A stretch of DNA of 6,971 bases from Candidatus Methanogaster sp. UBA203 (GCA_002503595.1 DASC01000166.1:1-6971); one strand, 5' to 3'; shown: positions 1-6,290, counted from the stretch's first letter. The notes: a model not told the origin generated them from the sequence alone. Made by a program: numbers and translations.

Positions 1-1
1 C

Positions 2-961
2 GGAAATCTCCTGCGCGGGATCGTGGATGATGCTGTGGTCTACTCGCGGTTCGATGAGGTCCTGCAGCCAGAAAACCAGCGGCATCTGCGCGAGAACAAC
101 ATCCTCTTCGTGCCGAACCGGTCCTTTACATCGTACTGCAGCATCGATGCAATCGAGAACGATTTTGCAGTCCCGATGGTCGGAAGCCGCAATCTCCTCA
201 GAAGCGAGGAGCGGGGCGGTGAGGAGGACTATTACTGGCTACTTGAGAAGGCGGGTCTGCCATACCCGGAAAGGATCGATGATCCGGAGGATATCGATGA
301 ACTGGTCATGGTGAAACTCCCGCACGCTGTAAAGAAACTCGAACGCGGCTTTTTCACGGCGTCTGATTACAACGAGTATCAGGAGAAGTCTAAGTCCCTG
401 ATACGGCAGGGCGTGATCACGGAGGATGCGCTTTCCATGGCACGGATCGAGCGGTACGTGATCGGTCCGGTCTTCAATCTCGATTTCTTCTATTCGCCGA
501 TTGAGGATACGATGAGCAAGACCGAACTGATCGGCATCGACTGGCGGTTCGAGACGAGTCTTGACGGGCATGTGCGCCTGCCTGCGCCGCAGCAGATGAC
601 GCTTGCAGAGCACCAGATGGTGCCAGAGTATACGGTCTGCGGGCACAACTCGGCGACGCTAAGGGAGTCGCTCCTGGAGGATGCATTCGAGCTTGCAGAG
701 AAGTACGTGAAAGCAACAAAGAAGCATTATTCGCCAGGGATCGTCGGTCCGTTCTGTCTCCAGACCTGTGTGGACAAGGATCTTAATTTCTACATCTACG
801 ACGTCGCCCCCCGAATCGGTGGCGGCACAAACGTGCACGTATCGGTCGGGCATCCGTACGGGAATGCGCTCTGGCGCAGGAATATGAGCACGGGCAGGAG
901 GCTTGCGATGGAAGTTAGGCGGGCTGTGGATGCGGGCAGGGTTGCGGAGATCGTGACGTGA
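2..961 (+). CDS. purP: PurP-family ATP-grasp ligase (5-formaminoimidazole-4-carboxamide ribonucleotide synthetase-like), 5' partial
   Basis: Archaeal PurP uses ATP and formate to formylate AICAR to FAICAR, the penultimate step of IMP synthesis, in the cytoplasm. The frame is open to the left edge, so the N-terminus is missing; the GTG at 23 is only an internal Val codon (the reading before it is GNLLRGIV). About 319 codons are visible against roughly 340-360 in the family. Recognisable blocks are FVPNRSFTSYCSIDAIENDF, FAVPMVGSRNLLRSE, the ATP-grasp strand VMVKLPHAVKKLERGFFTAS, IERYVIGPVFNLDFFYSP, IDWRFETSLDGHVRLPAPQQ, LRESLLEDAFELAEKYVKAT, PGIVGPFCLQTC and the C-terminal YDVAPRIGGGTNVHVSVG. 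Compared with the M. jannaschii enzyme as I remember it (VKFPGARGGRGYF), the glycine-rich loop is replaced by a basic HAVKKLERG loop and the late SARVDGGTN block reads APRIGGGTN. This suggests a divergent paralogue group rather than the best-studied enzyme, so family assignment is firm but exact substrate is not. The downstream gene starts 14 nt after its stop. Confidence 0.88.
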   Translation, partial: GNLLRGIVDDAVVYSRFDEVLQPENQRHLRENNILFVPNRSFTSYCSIDAIENDFAVPMVGSRNLLRSEERGGEEDYYWLLEKAGLPYPERIDDPEDIDELVMVKLPHAVKKLERGFFTASDYNEYQEKSKSLIRQGVITEDALSMARIERYVIGPVFNLDFFYSPIEDTMSKTELIGIDWRFETSLDGHVRLPAPQQMTLAEHQMVPEYTVCGHNSATLRESLLEDAFELAEKYVKATKKHYSPGIVGPFCLQTCVDKDLNFYIYDVAPRIGGGTNVHVSVGHPYGNALWRRNMSTGRRLAMEVRRAVDAGRVAEIVT

Positions 962-975
962 AGTGAAATGGCACC

Positions 976-1992
976 ATGTTGACGTATCAGCTGCAGAGTC
1001 GTGTTTACCATCCGAGGGATGGTGGCACATTGGTCTTTCCAAACGATGTCGAGATCGGACTTCTTATAGAACCGCCTGAACCGTTTGGTGCAGCGCCGGG
1101 TCCAAGTAGAACTGCCATAAAAGGTCACAAGGCAGAATGCTTATACGATGCAAACACTGGCAGAGTAACTCTTCAGTCAGATCCCCCACTCAAGCCAATT
1201 GAAGTTATTCTTGAGTATGCCAATTTCCAGTTCGAGCTTCGCGGCAATAAAATGCTCGTACAAACCCGATGCGACAGTTTAAGAGATCTCGATGAACTGC
1301 TCACCAGCTTGCATTACGTCTTTCCGATCCTGCTGAATGTAGAATTTGCCGATCCACCCACTGTGAAACATACATATGGGATGGTCGGTGAAACCGCTTT
1401 TAATTGGGAATTTGAAGAGGTGCTGCATTCTTTTGAAACCACAACACAAGGGCTGCAGGAAAAACGGATTATTTCATCATTTGAGAGACTCCAACTCATA
1501 ACGGGGACGTCCAATCGCAGACTCGCTGCTGCTTTATTTTACTTCCATGTGTCTTGTCGGTTGGTTGCCGCGGGAAAGTCTCCATGGGAGTTCATGGCGG
1601 AATCTGTTCTGAATCTATCGAAGGTGCTGGAGATTCTGTTTGTGCAACAACGTGATACGCGAGATGACGTCCGCGCTGAATTGGGCAAACTTGGATATTC
1701 CAATGATGAGATTGAGGGTGACTTCATCCCAATCATGATCCTTCGAAACGAGTTTGATGTAGGTCACGTCACCACATCTGTGTTCAAACCCGACCAGCTA
1801 CAAGCACTGTACAGATACCTTGAACAGACCGAGTCTAAATTCCGTGATCTACTCAGGCGATTGCTCGATCAAGTCCGGGATGGGGCTTACAAATTGCCTC
1901 AAGATCACGATCTGACCCCAGATAAAAAGAAGCACAAGACTCTGGAGGGGTTAATTCAAACGTTTGAAGCACGGGTACATCAGAACATCTGA
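976..1992 (+). CDS. Conserved-looking hypothetical protein, 338 aa, possible C-terminal HEPN-like domain
   Basis: I do not recognise the family with certainty. Residues 1-130 look beta-rich (VEIGLLIEPPEPFG, GRVTLQSDPPLKPIEVIL, YANFQFELRGNKMLVQ). Residues 165-300 are helical: a long helix with YFHVSCRLVAAGKSPWEFMA, then SVLNLSKVLEILF, then IPIMILRNEFDVGHV and a final amphipathic helix rich in Leu and Arg. R257-N258 followed by H264 gives an R-N-x5-H arrangement like the catalytic motif of HEPN ribonucleases (R-x4-6-H), and it sits between helices as in HEPN folds. No signal peptide or membrane segment is seen. The gene starts 14 nt after the purP-like stop with no strong Shine-Dalgarno, and its base composition is visibly more AT-rich than the gene before it. 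It is therefore more likely the left edge of an accessory block than a purine gene. The C-terminal HEPN reading is inference. Confidence 0.75.
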   Translation: MLTYQLQSRVYHPRDGGTLVFPNDVEIGLLIEPPEPFGAAPGPSRTAIKGHKAECLYDANTGRVTLQSDPPLKPIEVILEYANFQFELRGNKMLVQTRCDSLRDLDELLTSLHYVFPILLNVEFADPPTVKHTYGMVGETAFNWEFEEVLHSFETTTQGLQEKRIISSFERLQLITGTSNRRLAAALFYFHVSCRLVAAGKSPWEFMAESVLNLSKVLEILFVQQRDTRDDVRAELGKLGYSNDEIEGDFIPIMILRNEFDVGHVTTSVFKPDQLQALYRYLEQTESKFRDLLRRLLDQVRDGAYKLPQDHDLTPDKKKHKTLEGLIQTFEARVHQNI

Positions 1993-2256
1993 TAATGTGA
2001 CGTATGTGGTTTTCGCTGCACCAAATGAATTGAGCCGATCGCAAGGGCGTATAAAATATATCGTGAATGAGTTTGCCATTTACCATATGTCCGCGATCGT
2101 TGAAACTGAATTAATCAAAGAATTGAAGATTATCAAAAAAAGATCTGGAATATATCAAGTTGTATATAGTGGATATCGACGCGATTTTAACATGGGTTGG
2201 AAAGAACTATTGGGATAGAACTTGAAATTGAAGCACAAACGAAAGAGGCAGCAGGA
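1993..2256. other. AT-rich gap without a convincing gene
   Basis: No recognisable protein is encoded here. A plus-strand frame stays open from a TTG at 1964 (or GTG at 1997) to TAG at 2218. It would give about 84 residues ending GYRRDFNMGWKELLG, but it overlaps the previous gene, has no Shine-Dalgarno and resembles nothing I know. It is left as doubtful. The AT-richness and the TATA-like strings suggest promoter DNA for the MNT-radC genes. Confidence 0.5.
2163..2168 (+). promoter_or_regulatory. Candidate archaeal TATA box upstream of the MNT gene
   Basis: TATATA occurs in the context TTGTATATAGTGG. About 25 nt downstream would place a start site near 2190, leaving a leader of roughly 65 nt before the chosen ATG at 2257. 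A second candidate, ATAAAATATA, lies at 2051-2060. The choice between them cannot be made from sequence alone. Confidence 0.3.
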
Positions 2257-2526
2257 ATGATAACAGAAGAAGATAAAGATACGATCATACGGTGCGCTAA
2301 AAGATATGATGTCGAATCTGTCATCTTATTCGGTTCCTCGGCGAGAGACAACATCGAATCCAACGATATCGACATCGGGGTGAAGGGGATCGAACCCAGG
2401 TTATTCTTCAAATTATATGCCGAGTTATTCAGAAAGTTACCAAAGCCTGTCGATCTTGTTGATCTATCCAGGAAATCACTATTCAATGACCTTGTGGAAG
2501 AGACCGGGGTAAGGATTTATGGATAA
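2257..2526 (+). CDS. Minimal nucleotidyltransferase (MNT) domain protein, MntA-like antitoxin
   Basis: This 89-aa protein carries the nucleotidyltransferase signature FGSSARDNIESNDIDIGV: G26-S27, then nine residues, then D37-x-D39. A further acidic strand PVDLVDL (D66 or D69) can supply the third metal-binding carboxylate. It matches the small MNT proteins that act as antitoxins by AMP-modifying a HEPN ribonuclease toxin encoded next door (HEPN/MNT systems). The spacer between GS and DxD is one residue shorter than the usual ten. ATG 2257 is preferred over the in-frame TTG at 2197 because it has a purine-rich AGAGG at 2244-2248 with 8 nt spacing and because the domain starts just after it. 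No full-length HEPN partner follows: only a 17-codon frame overlaps its end, and then radC starts. The biochemical role is inferred from the family. Confidence 0.82.
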   Translation: MITEEDKDTIIRCAKRYDVESVILFGSSARDNIESNDIDIGVKGIEPRLFFKLYAELFRKLPKPVDLVDLSRKSLFNDLVEETGVRIYG

Positions 2527-2572
2527 ACTGCGTAAACATATCCGAGATGAAACGGATCAAAGACCTGCCTGA
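2519..2572 (+). pseudogene. Possible start remnant of a HEPN toxin gene (17 codons)
   Basis: ATGGATAA overlaps the MNT stop codon, the translational-coupling arrangement expected for the second gene of an MNT/HEPN pair. The frame reads MDKLRKHIRDETDQRPA and then stops inside the start of radC. The first eleven residues are compatible with the charged first helix of HEPN proteins, but this is too short to identify. It may simply be chance. Confidence 0.2.
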
Positions 2573-3209
2573 ATTCAGCCGTCCGAGGGAGAAGCTGAAA
2601 GAAAGAGGCGCGAAAGCCTTATCGGATGCTGAATTGATCGCAGCCATCCTGGGCAGCGGTGGCAAGGGGCTGGACGTGATGTCGCTCTCCTCCAAAGTCG
2701 CTAAAGCGATATCGGGAAAGAAAGGCGATCTGTCGCTGGAAGAACTCACGAAGATCGAAGGCATCGGGCTTGCGAAAGCATCGCAGATTTTAGCAGGTTT
2801 TGAGCTGGCAAGAAGACATATCGTTACGGAAACTATCAAGATAACGGAAGCTAAGGATGTGTTGCCATTGATTGACCGAATAACCAGCAAGCAGCAGGAA
2901 TATTTTATTTGCATCTCTCTTAACGGTGCTAATGAAGTAATTGAAAATAGAACCGTGACCGTGGGGCTGCTGGATCGGAGTCAGGTACATCCGCGTGAGG
3001 TTTTTGCTGACGTGATCACGGACAGAGCCGCATCTGTGATCTTTGCTCACAACCATCCTTCCGGTGCGCTTGAACCCAGCAACAGCGATCTGAAGATCCA
3101 GGAGCAGTTGACAGAGGCTGGCAGGATTCTGGGGATCAAGGTGCTCGACCACATTATTATTTCCAAAAAAGGTTATTATAGTTTTCAGGAGAATGGCTTG
3201 GTTCATTGA
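2547..3209 (+). CDS. radC: RadC-family protein with JAB/MPN+ metalloprotease-like domain
   Basis: This 220-aa protein is full length for RadC. The N-terminal half has the RadC signature PREKLKERGAKALSDAELIA and AILGSGGKG, then a helix-hairpin-helix DNA-binding motif at about residues 66-85 (LTKIEGIGLAKASQILAGFE). The C-terminal JAB/MPN+ domain runs from about 105. It has VHPREVFADVI and the metal motif H168-x-H170-P-S-G with D181 (HNHPSG, then SNSD), and ends ISKKGYYSFQENGLV. All expected zinc-site positions of the HxHx10D motif are present. RadC was once linked to DNA repair, but its role is unsettled; it is common on bacterial genomes and mobile elements and patchier in archaea, which hints at acquisition. 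It starts 20 nt after the MNT stop, probably in the same transcript, with only a weak upstream Shine-Dalgarno. Confidence 0.93.
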   Translation: MKRIKDLPEFSRPREKLKERGAKALSDAELIAAILGSGGKGLDVMSLSSKVAKAISGKKGDLSLEELTKIEGIGLAKASQILAGFELARRHIVTETIKITEAKDVLPLIDRITSKQQEYFICISLNGANEVIENRTVTVGLLDRSQVHPREVFADVITDRAASVIFAHNHPSGALEPSNSDLKIQEQLTEAGRILGIKVLDHIIISKKGYYSFQENGLVH

Positions 3210-3246
3210 TTGCCAGTTCGGGAATTGCCTGTTCTGGTTGTGATAT

Positions 3247-3270
3247 GTGCATACAGTGCACAACGTTGTG
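3247..3270. repeat. Tandem small palindromes between convergent genes
   Basis: GTGCA (3247-3251) and TGCAC (3257-3261) form a hairpin with a 5-nt loop. They are immediately followed by the perfect 12-nt palindrome CACAACGTTGTG (3259-3270). The position between the ends of radC (+) and the toxin-like gene (-) fits a bidirectional transcript end, but no long T-tract follows, so the function is uncertain. Confidence 0.3.
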
Positions 3271-3283
3271 TTTGCGGCTCCAT

Positions 3284-3631
3284 TTATATCGTTTCCTGCT
3301 CAATCTCTTCGAGGACATCACGTAGTCTCCGCTGCTTTGATGGTACAACACCGACTGGTATGTGTTTGTGATCCGGAAACGTCGTTATATTGGTAAAATG
3401 CGGTGCATTATCCCAACGTGCAATCATATTACCCTCTCTGGTCTGCCAGTGAAACCTATATTTTCGAAGTTCGCCCAATACATGATACTCAAAAAAATAT
3501 AAAAGTGAACCATCAACAAAAAGAAGCCGCCCAAAAATCTTGATCGTATCGTCTTCGTCCTAAATTCTCAAATCCGTGGACCGGACTATTGGCGATTCAG
3601 CTAACAATCGTTCTATTTCTAAACGGTACAC
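3284..3631 (-). pseudogene. TumE/DUF6516-family toxin-like gene interrupted by an in-frame amber codon
   Basis: Reading from GTG at 3631 gives a 115-codon frame interrupted once, by TAG at 3560-3562 (codon 24). Before it the frame reads MYRLEIERLLAESPIVRSTD; after it come IKIFGRLLFVDGSLLYFFEY, LRKYRFHWQTREGN, IARWDNAPHF, TTFPDHKHIPVGVV and a C-terminal acidic helix LRDVLEEIEQ. The central HWQ...RWDNAPH...TFPDHKH pattern is typical of TumE-type (DUF6516) toxins, and the part before the TAG fits the usual N-terminal helix and SPIVRS strand, so both halves belong together. One change, for example GAG to TAG, explains the interruption. The only later non-ATG start (TTG 3478) would lose the conserved VDGSLL-FFEY block, so the toxin is probably inactive. 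Its start overlaps the antitoxin end by 13 nt, the usual order for such pairs. Confidence 0.72.
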
Positions 3632-3903
3632 GAAGCGTACATCCTATCAATGGTTTGTTTTTTATTTTCCAATAACTTTAACGTCTCGAAATCCGATGAC
3701 CAGTGGAACCAGATCTCATCATCCCCCAGTTCTCCATCTTCAAACCGTTTCACGAATGCACGAGTTTTCATCCCGCATTTTTTCTCATAAGCAGCCAACC
3801 GTTTTTCATATTTTTTAATTTTAAGGTCGAGAAGATTTGATTCCGCAGAGAATACGGAACGAACCGAGAATAGATCCGCCTTAGAAACTTCTATGGTTGC
3901 CAT
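3619..3903 (-). CDS. Antitoxin-like protein of a TumE/DUF6516-type toxin-antitoxin pair
   Basis: This 94-aa protein is highly charged. A predicted helix at residues 22-42 (LLDLKIKKYEKRLAAYEKK) is followed by GMKTRAFVKRFEDGELGDDE and then IWFHWSSDFETLKLLENKK. The pattern 'helix, G-M-x-x-x-x-F, FEDGELGDDE, aromatic W, E-x-L' is one I associate with the small antitoxin that accompanies DUF6516 toxins in archaea and cyanobacteria; this is from memory, not a search. ATG at 3903 has a strong Shine-Dalgarno, GGGGAGGG at 3909-3916, 5 nt upstream. The frame is intact and ends in TAG, overlapping the downstream toxin-like gene. An intact antitoxin beside a broken toxin is a stable end state because no toxin remains to be counteracted. 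Confidence 0.72.
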   Translation of the reverse strand: MATIEVSKADLFSVRSVFSAESNLLDLKIKKYEKRLAAYEKKCGMKTRAFVKRFEDGELGDDEIWFHWSSDFETLKLLENKKQTIDRMYASCTV

Positions 3904-3918
3904 CTCGACCCTCCCCGA

Positions 3919-3926
3919 ATATTAAA
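3919..3926 (-). promoter_or_regulatory. Candidate TATA box for the antitoxin-toxin pair
   Basis: On the minus strand TTTAATAT lies 16-23 nt before the antitoxin ATG. A start site about 25 nt on would fall at or just inside the gene, which conflicts with the good Shine-Dalgarno. It may therefore be only AT-rich DNA. The nearby partial palindromes TGTACGA (3932-3938) and TCGTACGA (3979-3986) could be operator half-sites. Confidence 0.22.
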
Positions 3927-4012
3927 CTATTTGTACGACCTGTAAACATGCTTCGTCCTGCGACTCTTGTTAATAATCTCGTACGATTGCACCCCACTTA
4001 ACTTTTATGCAC

Positions 4013-4028
4013 CGCGTGGTGACACGCG
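4013..4028. terminator. Inverted repeat downstream of the UbiB-like gene
   Basis: CGCGTG and CACGCG pair perfectly around a GTGA loop, about 50 nt after the kinase stop on the minus strand. No U-tract follows, so this could be a 3'-end hairpin or an operator. The assignment is tentative. Confidence 0.25.
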
Positions 4029-4075
4029 CTTTAGCACCCCTCTTCTCTACAACAGTCCCTAAAACCCTGCCCGCG

Positions 4076-5752
4076 TCAGAACCGTCCCGACCTCATTATG
4101 GAGAGCACGAGCCCCATACCGAGAATGCCCGCGATCACGAATCCGATGATGCCGAGCACAGGAACCCCGCAGACAAATGGTTTCATGCCTGACTGTATGA
4201 TGAGCGCGGAAGCGATTATGAGCGCAGAGATGATCATGCTTGAAGCGATGCGGTTGCTCATGACATCAAGTTCCGAAACTATATGATCGAGCCCGTGGTG
4301 CTCAAACTCAAGGCGCAGCGTCCCTTTCTCGGCCCGCAGGAAGATCTGGTCTATCCTGTGCGGCAAGCCGCGCACGAGCCGCCCGAATCCGGGTATCATC
4401 CGCAGCCATTCTCGTATGATCCGCTTCGGGTGCATCCGTTCCATCACCAGATTGTGTATGAACGGCTTTGCCAGATCCTGAAGGTTGTAATCCGGATCGA
4501 GTTGCGAACAGACCTCCTCTTCGATCATCAATGCCTTTGAGAGGAGCAGGAGGTTTGATGGAACGTTTCCACGGTATCTCAGGATCATGCTGATCATTTC
4601 ACGCATCATAACACCGGTATTCACATACCGAAGCGACATCCCGTAGTATTTGGTGATCATATTCGATATCTCAAACCTGAATTGCGGGAGATCGATCTTA
4701 TCGTAGTCGATGATACCGATATGCGCAAGCACATCGATCACAGAATCGATATCATTCTCTGAAAGCGCGATGAAAAAGTCCACAAGATCCGCTCTGATCA
4801 CCTGATCGAGATGCCCGATTATCCCGAAATCAATAAACGCAACGACATTGCCCCCCATCGCAAGCACATTTCCAGGGTGCGGATCCCCGTGAAACGTCCC
4901 GTGCAGGAATATCTGTTTCAGAAACGAGGTCGCGAAATTGCGAGCGATGGTCGTGTGATCCAGGCCCGCTCGCTCGATCGCTTCGAGATCGGATACCTTG
5001 ATGCCGTCGATGAACTCCATCGTCAGCACCTGCCATCTGGTATAGTCCCAGTAGACCATCGGGATCTTCACAGTGGGGTCATCGCTGAAGTTCTCCCGGA
5101 GTTCGTCTGCACTCTGCGCCTCAAGCGTGTAATCGAGTTCTGCGCGTAGGATCCGCTCAAACTCGGATATGACGCCGACCGGGTTTAAGGCTCTCGCCTC
5201 CCTGATGTGCTGATCCGCAAAGTGTGCGAGATCGCGGAGAATCCGGAGATCGGAGTCGATGACCTCCCTGATACCAGGGCGCTGCACCTTCACAACTACC
5301 CTGTCGCCGCCCGGGAGTGTGGCGAGATGCACCTGCCCTAATGATGCCGATGCATACGGCTCGCAGGAGAATGTCGCAAAGATCTCATCGATCGGTATGC
5401 CAAACTCCTCTGCGACGATGCGGCATGCCTCATCATGGCTGAATGGCGGTACCGTGTCCTGCAACTTTTCGAGCTCTTTTATGTACTCTTTCGGGAGAAT
5501 ATCGTATCGTGTGCTCAAGATCTGCCCGAACTTGATGTAAGTCGGTCCGAGTTCCTCAAGCATCAGTCTCAGCCGCTCCGGGTCTGAGAGTTCAGGATGC
5601 GCCTTGTGCGTCCCTGAGACACGGTCCTTCACTGACCGCACCGGGTGGAGATTGAAACGGTCAACCAGATATCCAAAACCGTACTTGATCGCAACGTTTG
5701 TGAGCGTTCGGTACCGGCGAACCTGTCTTTTACTGATTCTCCGCATCATCAC
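4076..5752 (-). CDS. UbiB/ABC1 (AarF/Coq8) family atypical protein kinase-like ATPase
   Basis: This 558-aa protein is full length for the UbiB/Coq8 family. Members bind ATP in a kinase-like fold and support synthesis of polyisoprenoid lipids such as ubiquinone, probably as ATPases at the membrane. The diagnostic KxGQ motif (YIKFGQILSTR, K74-Q77) is followed by the alanine-rich nucleotide loop ASASLGQV (134-141), the VVVKVQRPG strand with K155, the ELD of the ExD motif (E205, D207), the catalytic loop HGDPHPGN (288-295) and DFG (308-310). The C-terminus has two hydrophobic helices, about 507-523 and 532-553, matching the usual membrane anchor. All key residues are present, so it should be functional. 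The start is GTG 5752 followed at once by two ATG codons (5749, 5746); which is used is unclear because no Shine-Dalgarno is visible. It is monocistronic on the minus strand. In a methanogen-like host, which lacks ubiquinone, the target may be another prenylated lipid or cofactor (inference). Confidence 0.95.
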   Translation of the reverse strand: MMMRRISKRQVRRYRTLTNVAIKYGFGYLVDRFNLHPVRSVKDRVSGTHKAHPELSDPERLRLMLEELGPTYIKFGQILSTRYDILPKEYIKELEKLQDTVPPFSHDEACRIVAEEFGIPIDEIFATFSCEPYASASLGQVHLATLPGGDRVVVKVQRPGIREVIDSDLRILRDLAHFADQHIREARALNPVGVISEFERILRAELDYTLEAQSADELRENFSDDPTVKIPMVYWDYTRWQVLTMEFIDGIKVSDLEAIERAGLDHTTIARNFATSFLKQIFLHGTFHGDPHPGNVLAMGGNVVAFIDFGIIGHLDQVIRADLVDFFIALSENDIDSVIDVLAHIGIIDYDKIDLPQFRFEISNMITKYYGMSLRYVNTGVMMREMISMILRYRGNVPSNLLLLSKALMIEEEVCSQLDPDYNLQDLAKPFIHNLVMERMHPKRIIREWLRMIPGFGRLVRGLPHRIDQIFLRAEKGTLRLEFEHHGLDHIVSELDVMSNRIASSMIISALIIASALIIQSGMKPFVCGVPVLGIIGFVIAGILGMGLVLSIMRSGRF

Positions 5753-5806
5753 TGCTTAATCTGTCGTGATGCTACATAATGCTTGGCGGTGCCGGATGCA
5801 GATGCA

Positions 5807-5988
5807 GTTTCAATCCCGCTCTGGTTTTCTGATGCGTTGCGACCAGCGACTGAAACCTTCACGAAGGTACGGATTCCGGTGTTTCAATCCCTGCTGGGTT
5901 TTCTGATGCGTTGCGACTGGGGGGTCGTAAACAATCCGTCTCTGCGCATAAGTTTCAATCCCTGCTGGGTTTTCTGATGCGTTGCGAC
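5807..5988 (-). CRISPR. Short orphan CRISPR array: three 37-nt repeats, two spacers
   Basis: Repeats lie at 5807-5843, 5881-5917 and 5952-5988. On the plus strand each begins GTTTCAATCC and ends TTTTCTGATGCGTTGCGAC. The second and third copies are identical; the first differs only in five consecutive central bases (positions 12-16 of the repeat). Spacers are 37 nt (5844-5880) and 34 nt (5918-5951) and are unrelated to each other. On the minus strand the repeats end in ATTGAAAC, the classic 8-nt 5' handle of type I and III crRNAs, and carry a small CCC-AGCA-GGG hairpin. The array should therefore be read on the minus strand, which puts the degenerate copy at the leader-distal end as usual. No AT-rich leader precedes 5988; a cas6-like fragment sits there instead. 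Confidence 0.9.
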
Positions 5989-6008
5989 AGCATGGTCGGC
6001 AGCCCGTA

Positions 6009-6254
6009 TCAGCCAAACAGACTGCCCCAAAGCCCCGGAATCCTGGCCACACCCCCGAGCTCCGACTTGATCACCATCGGATTGCCGTCGATGATCTTGC
6101 ACTGTATCTTCGGGTATCGGTAGATCAGTTGCCGCCGCCCATATACTGGTGCAGTATCGTATCCGGTGAACTTGGTTGCGAAGAAGCCGCGGAGCCGGAC
6201 TGCGGATTCTGTGATCGGGCGACTGGATGCAAAAGTCAGGACGAGGGTTTCGAG
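6009..6254 (-). pseudogene. Truncated, start-less fragment resembling the N-terminal domain of Cas6
   Basis: The minus-strand frame reads LETLVLTFASS, then PITESAVRLRGFFATKF, then LIYRYPKIQCKIIDGNPMVI, ends WGSLFG, and stops at 6009-6011. LRGFFATKF followed by a Y-R-Y-P-x-I-Q-x-K strand and a D-G-x-P-x-V-I turn is the pattern I recall for the N-terminal RAMP-like domain of one Cas6 family (Cas6_N, TM1816-like CRISPR endonucleases). Only about 80 codons are present against roughly 220-250 in a full protein; the C-terminal half is missing and the array begins 20 nt later. There is no ATG, GTG or TTG start: the frame runs upstream without one to the stop codon of the DUF2283 gene. It is thus a remnant, presumably of the nuclease that once processed this array. 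Identification is from memory of the motif and needs a profile search. Confidence 0.5.
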
Positions 6255-6290
6255 GGGTGGTGGTTCCCGCGATGGTGGCGGTAGGCAGTA

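Noticed and set aside
239..719. Long minus-strand open frames opposite the PurP gene
   Set aside because: They are antisense shadows of a well-supported coding region, with low-complexity Arg/His/Ser-rich translations.
1964..2218. 84-codon plus-strand frame starting at TTG
   Set aside because: It overlaps the end of the 338-aa gene, has no Shine-Dalgarno, and its residues match no pattern I know; the region reads better as AT-rich promoter DNA.
3560..3562. Amber codon as pyrrolysine
   Set aside because: No downstream signal supports it, the toxin family does not use pyrrolysine, and the paired antitoxin itself ends in TAG as a normal stop.
5855..5868. Inverted repeat ACCTTC-AC-GAAGGT inside spacer 1
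   Set aside because: It lies entirely within a spacer, so it most likely reflects the captured invader sequence rather than a function of the array.
5810..6123. Several overlapping frames encoding repeated peptides (for example THQKTQQGLK and SLLGFLMRCD)
   Set aside because: These are translations through the CRISPR repeats, not genes.
5982..6284. 100-codon plus-strand frame opposite the cas6-like fragment
   Set aside because: It begins within a CRISPR repeat and shows no domain pattern, whereas the minus-strand frame does.
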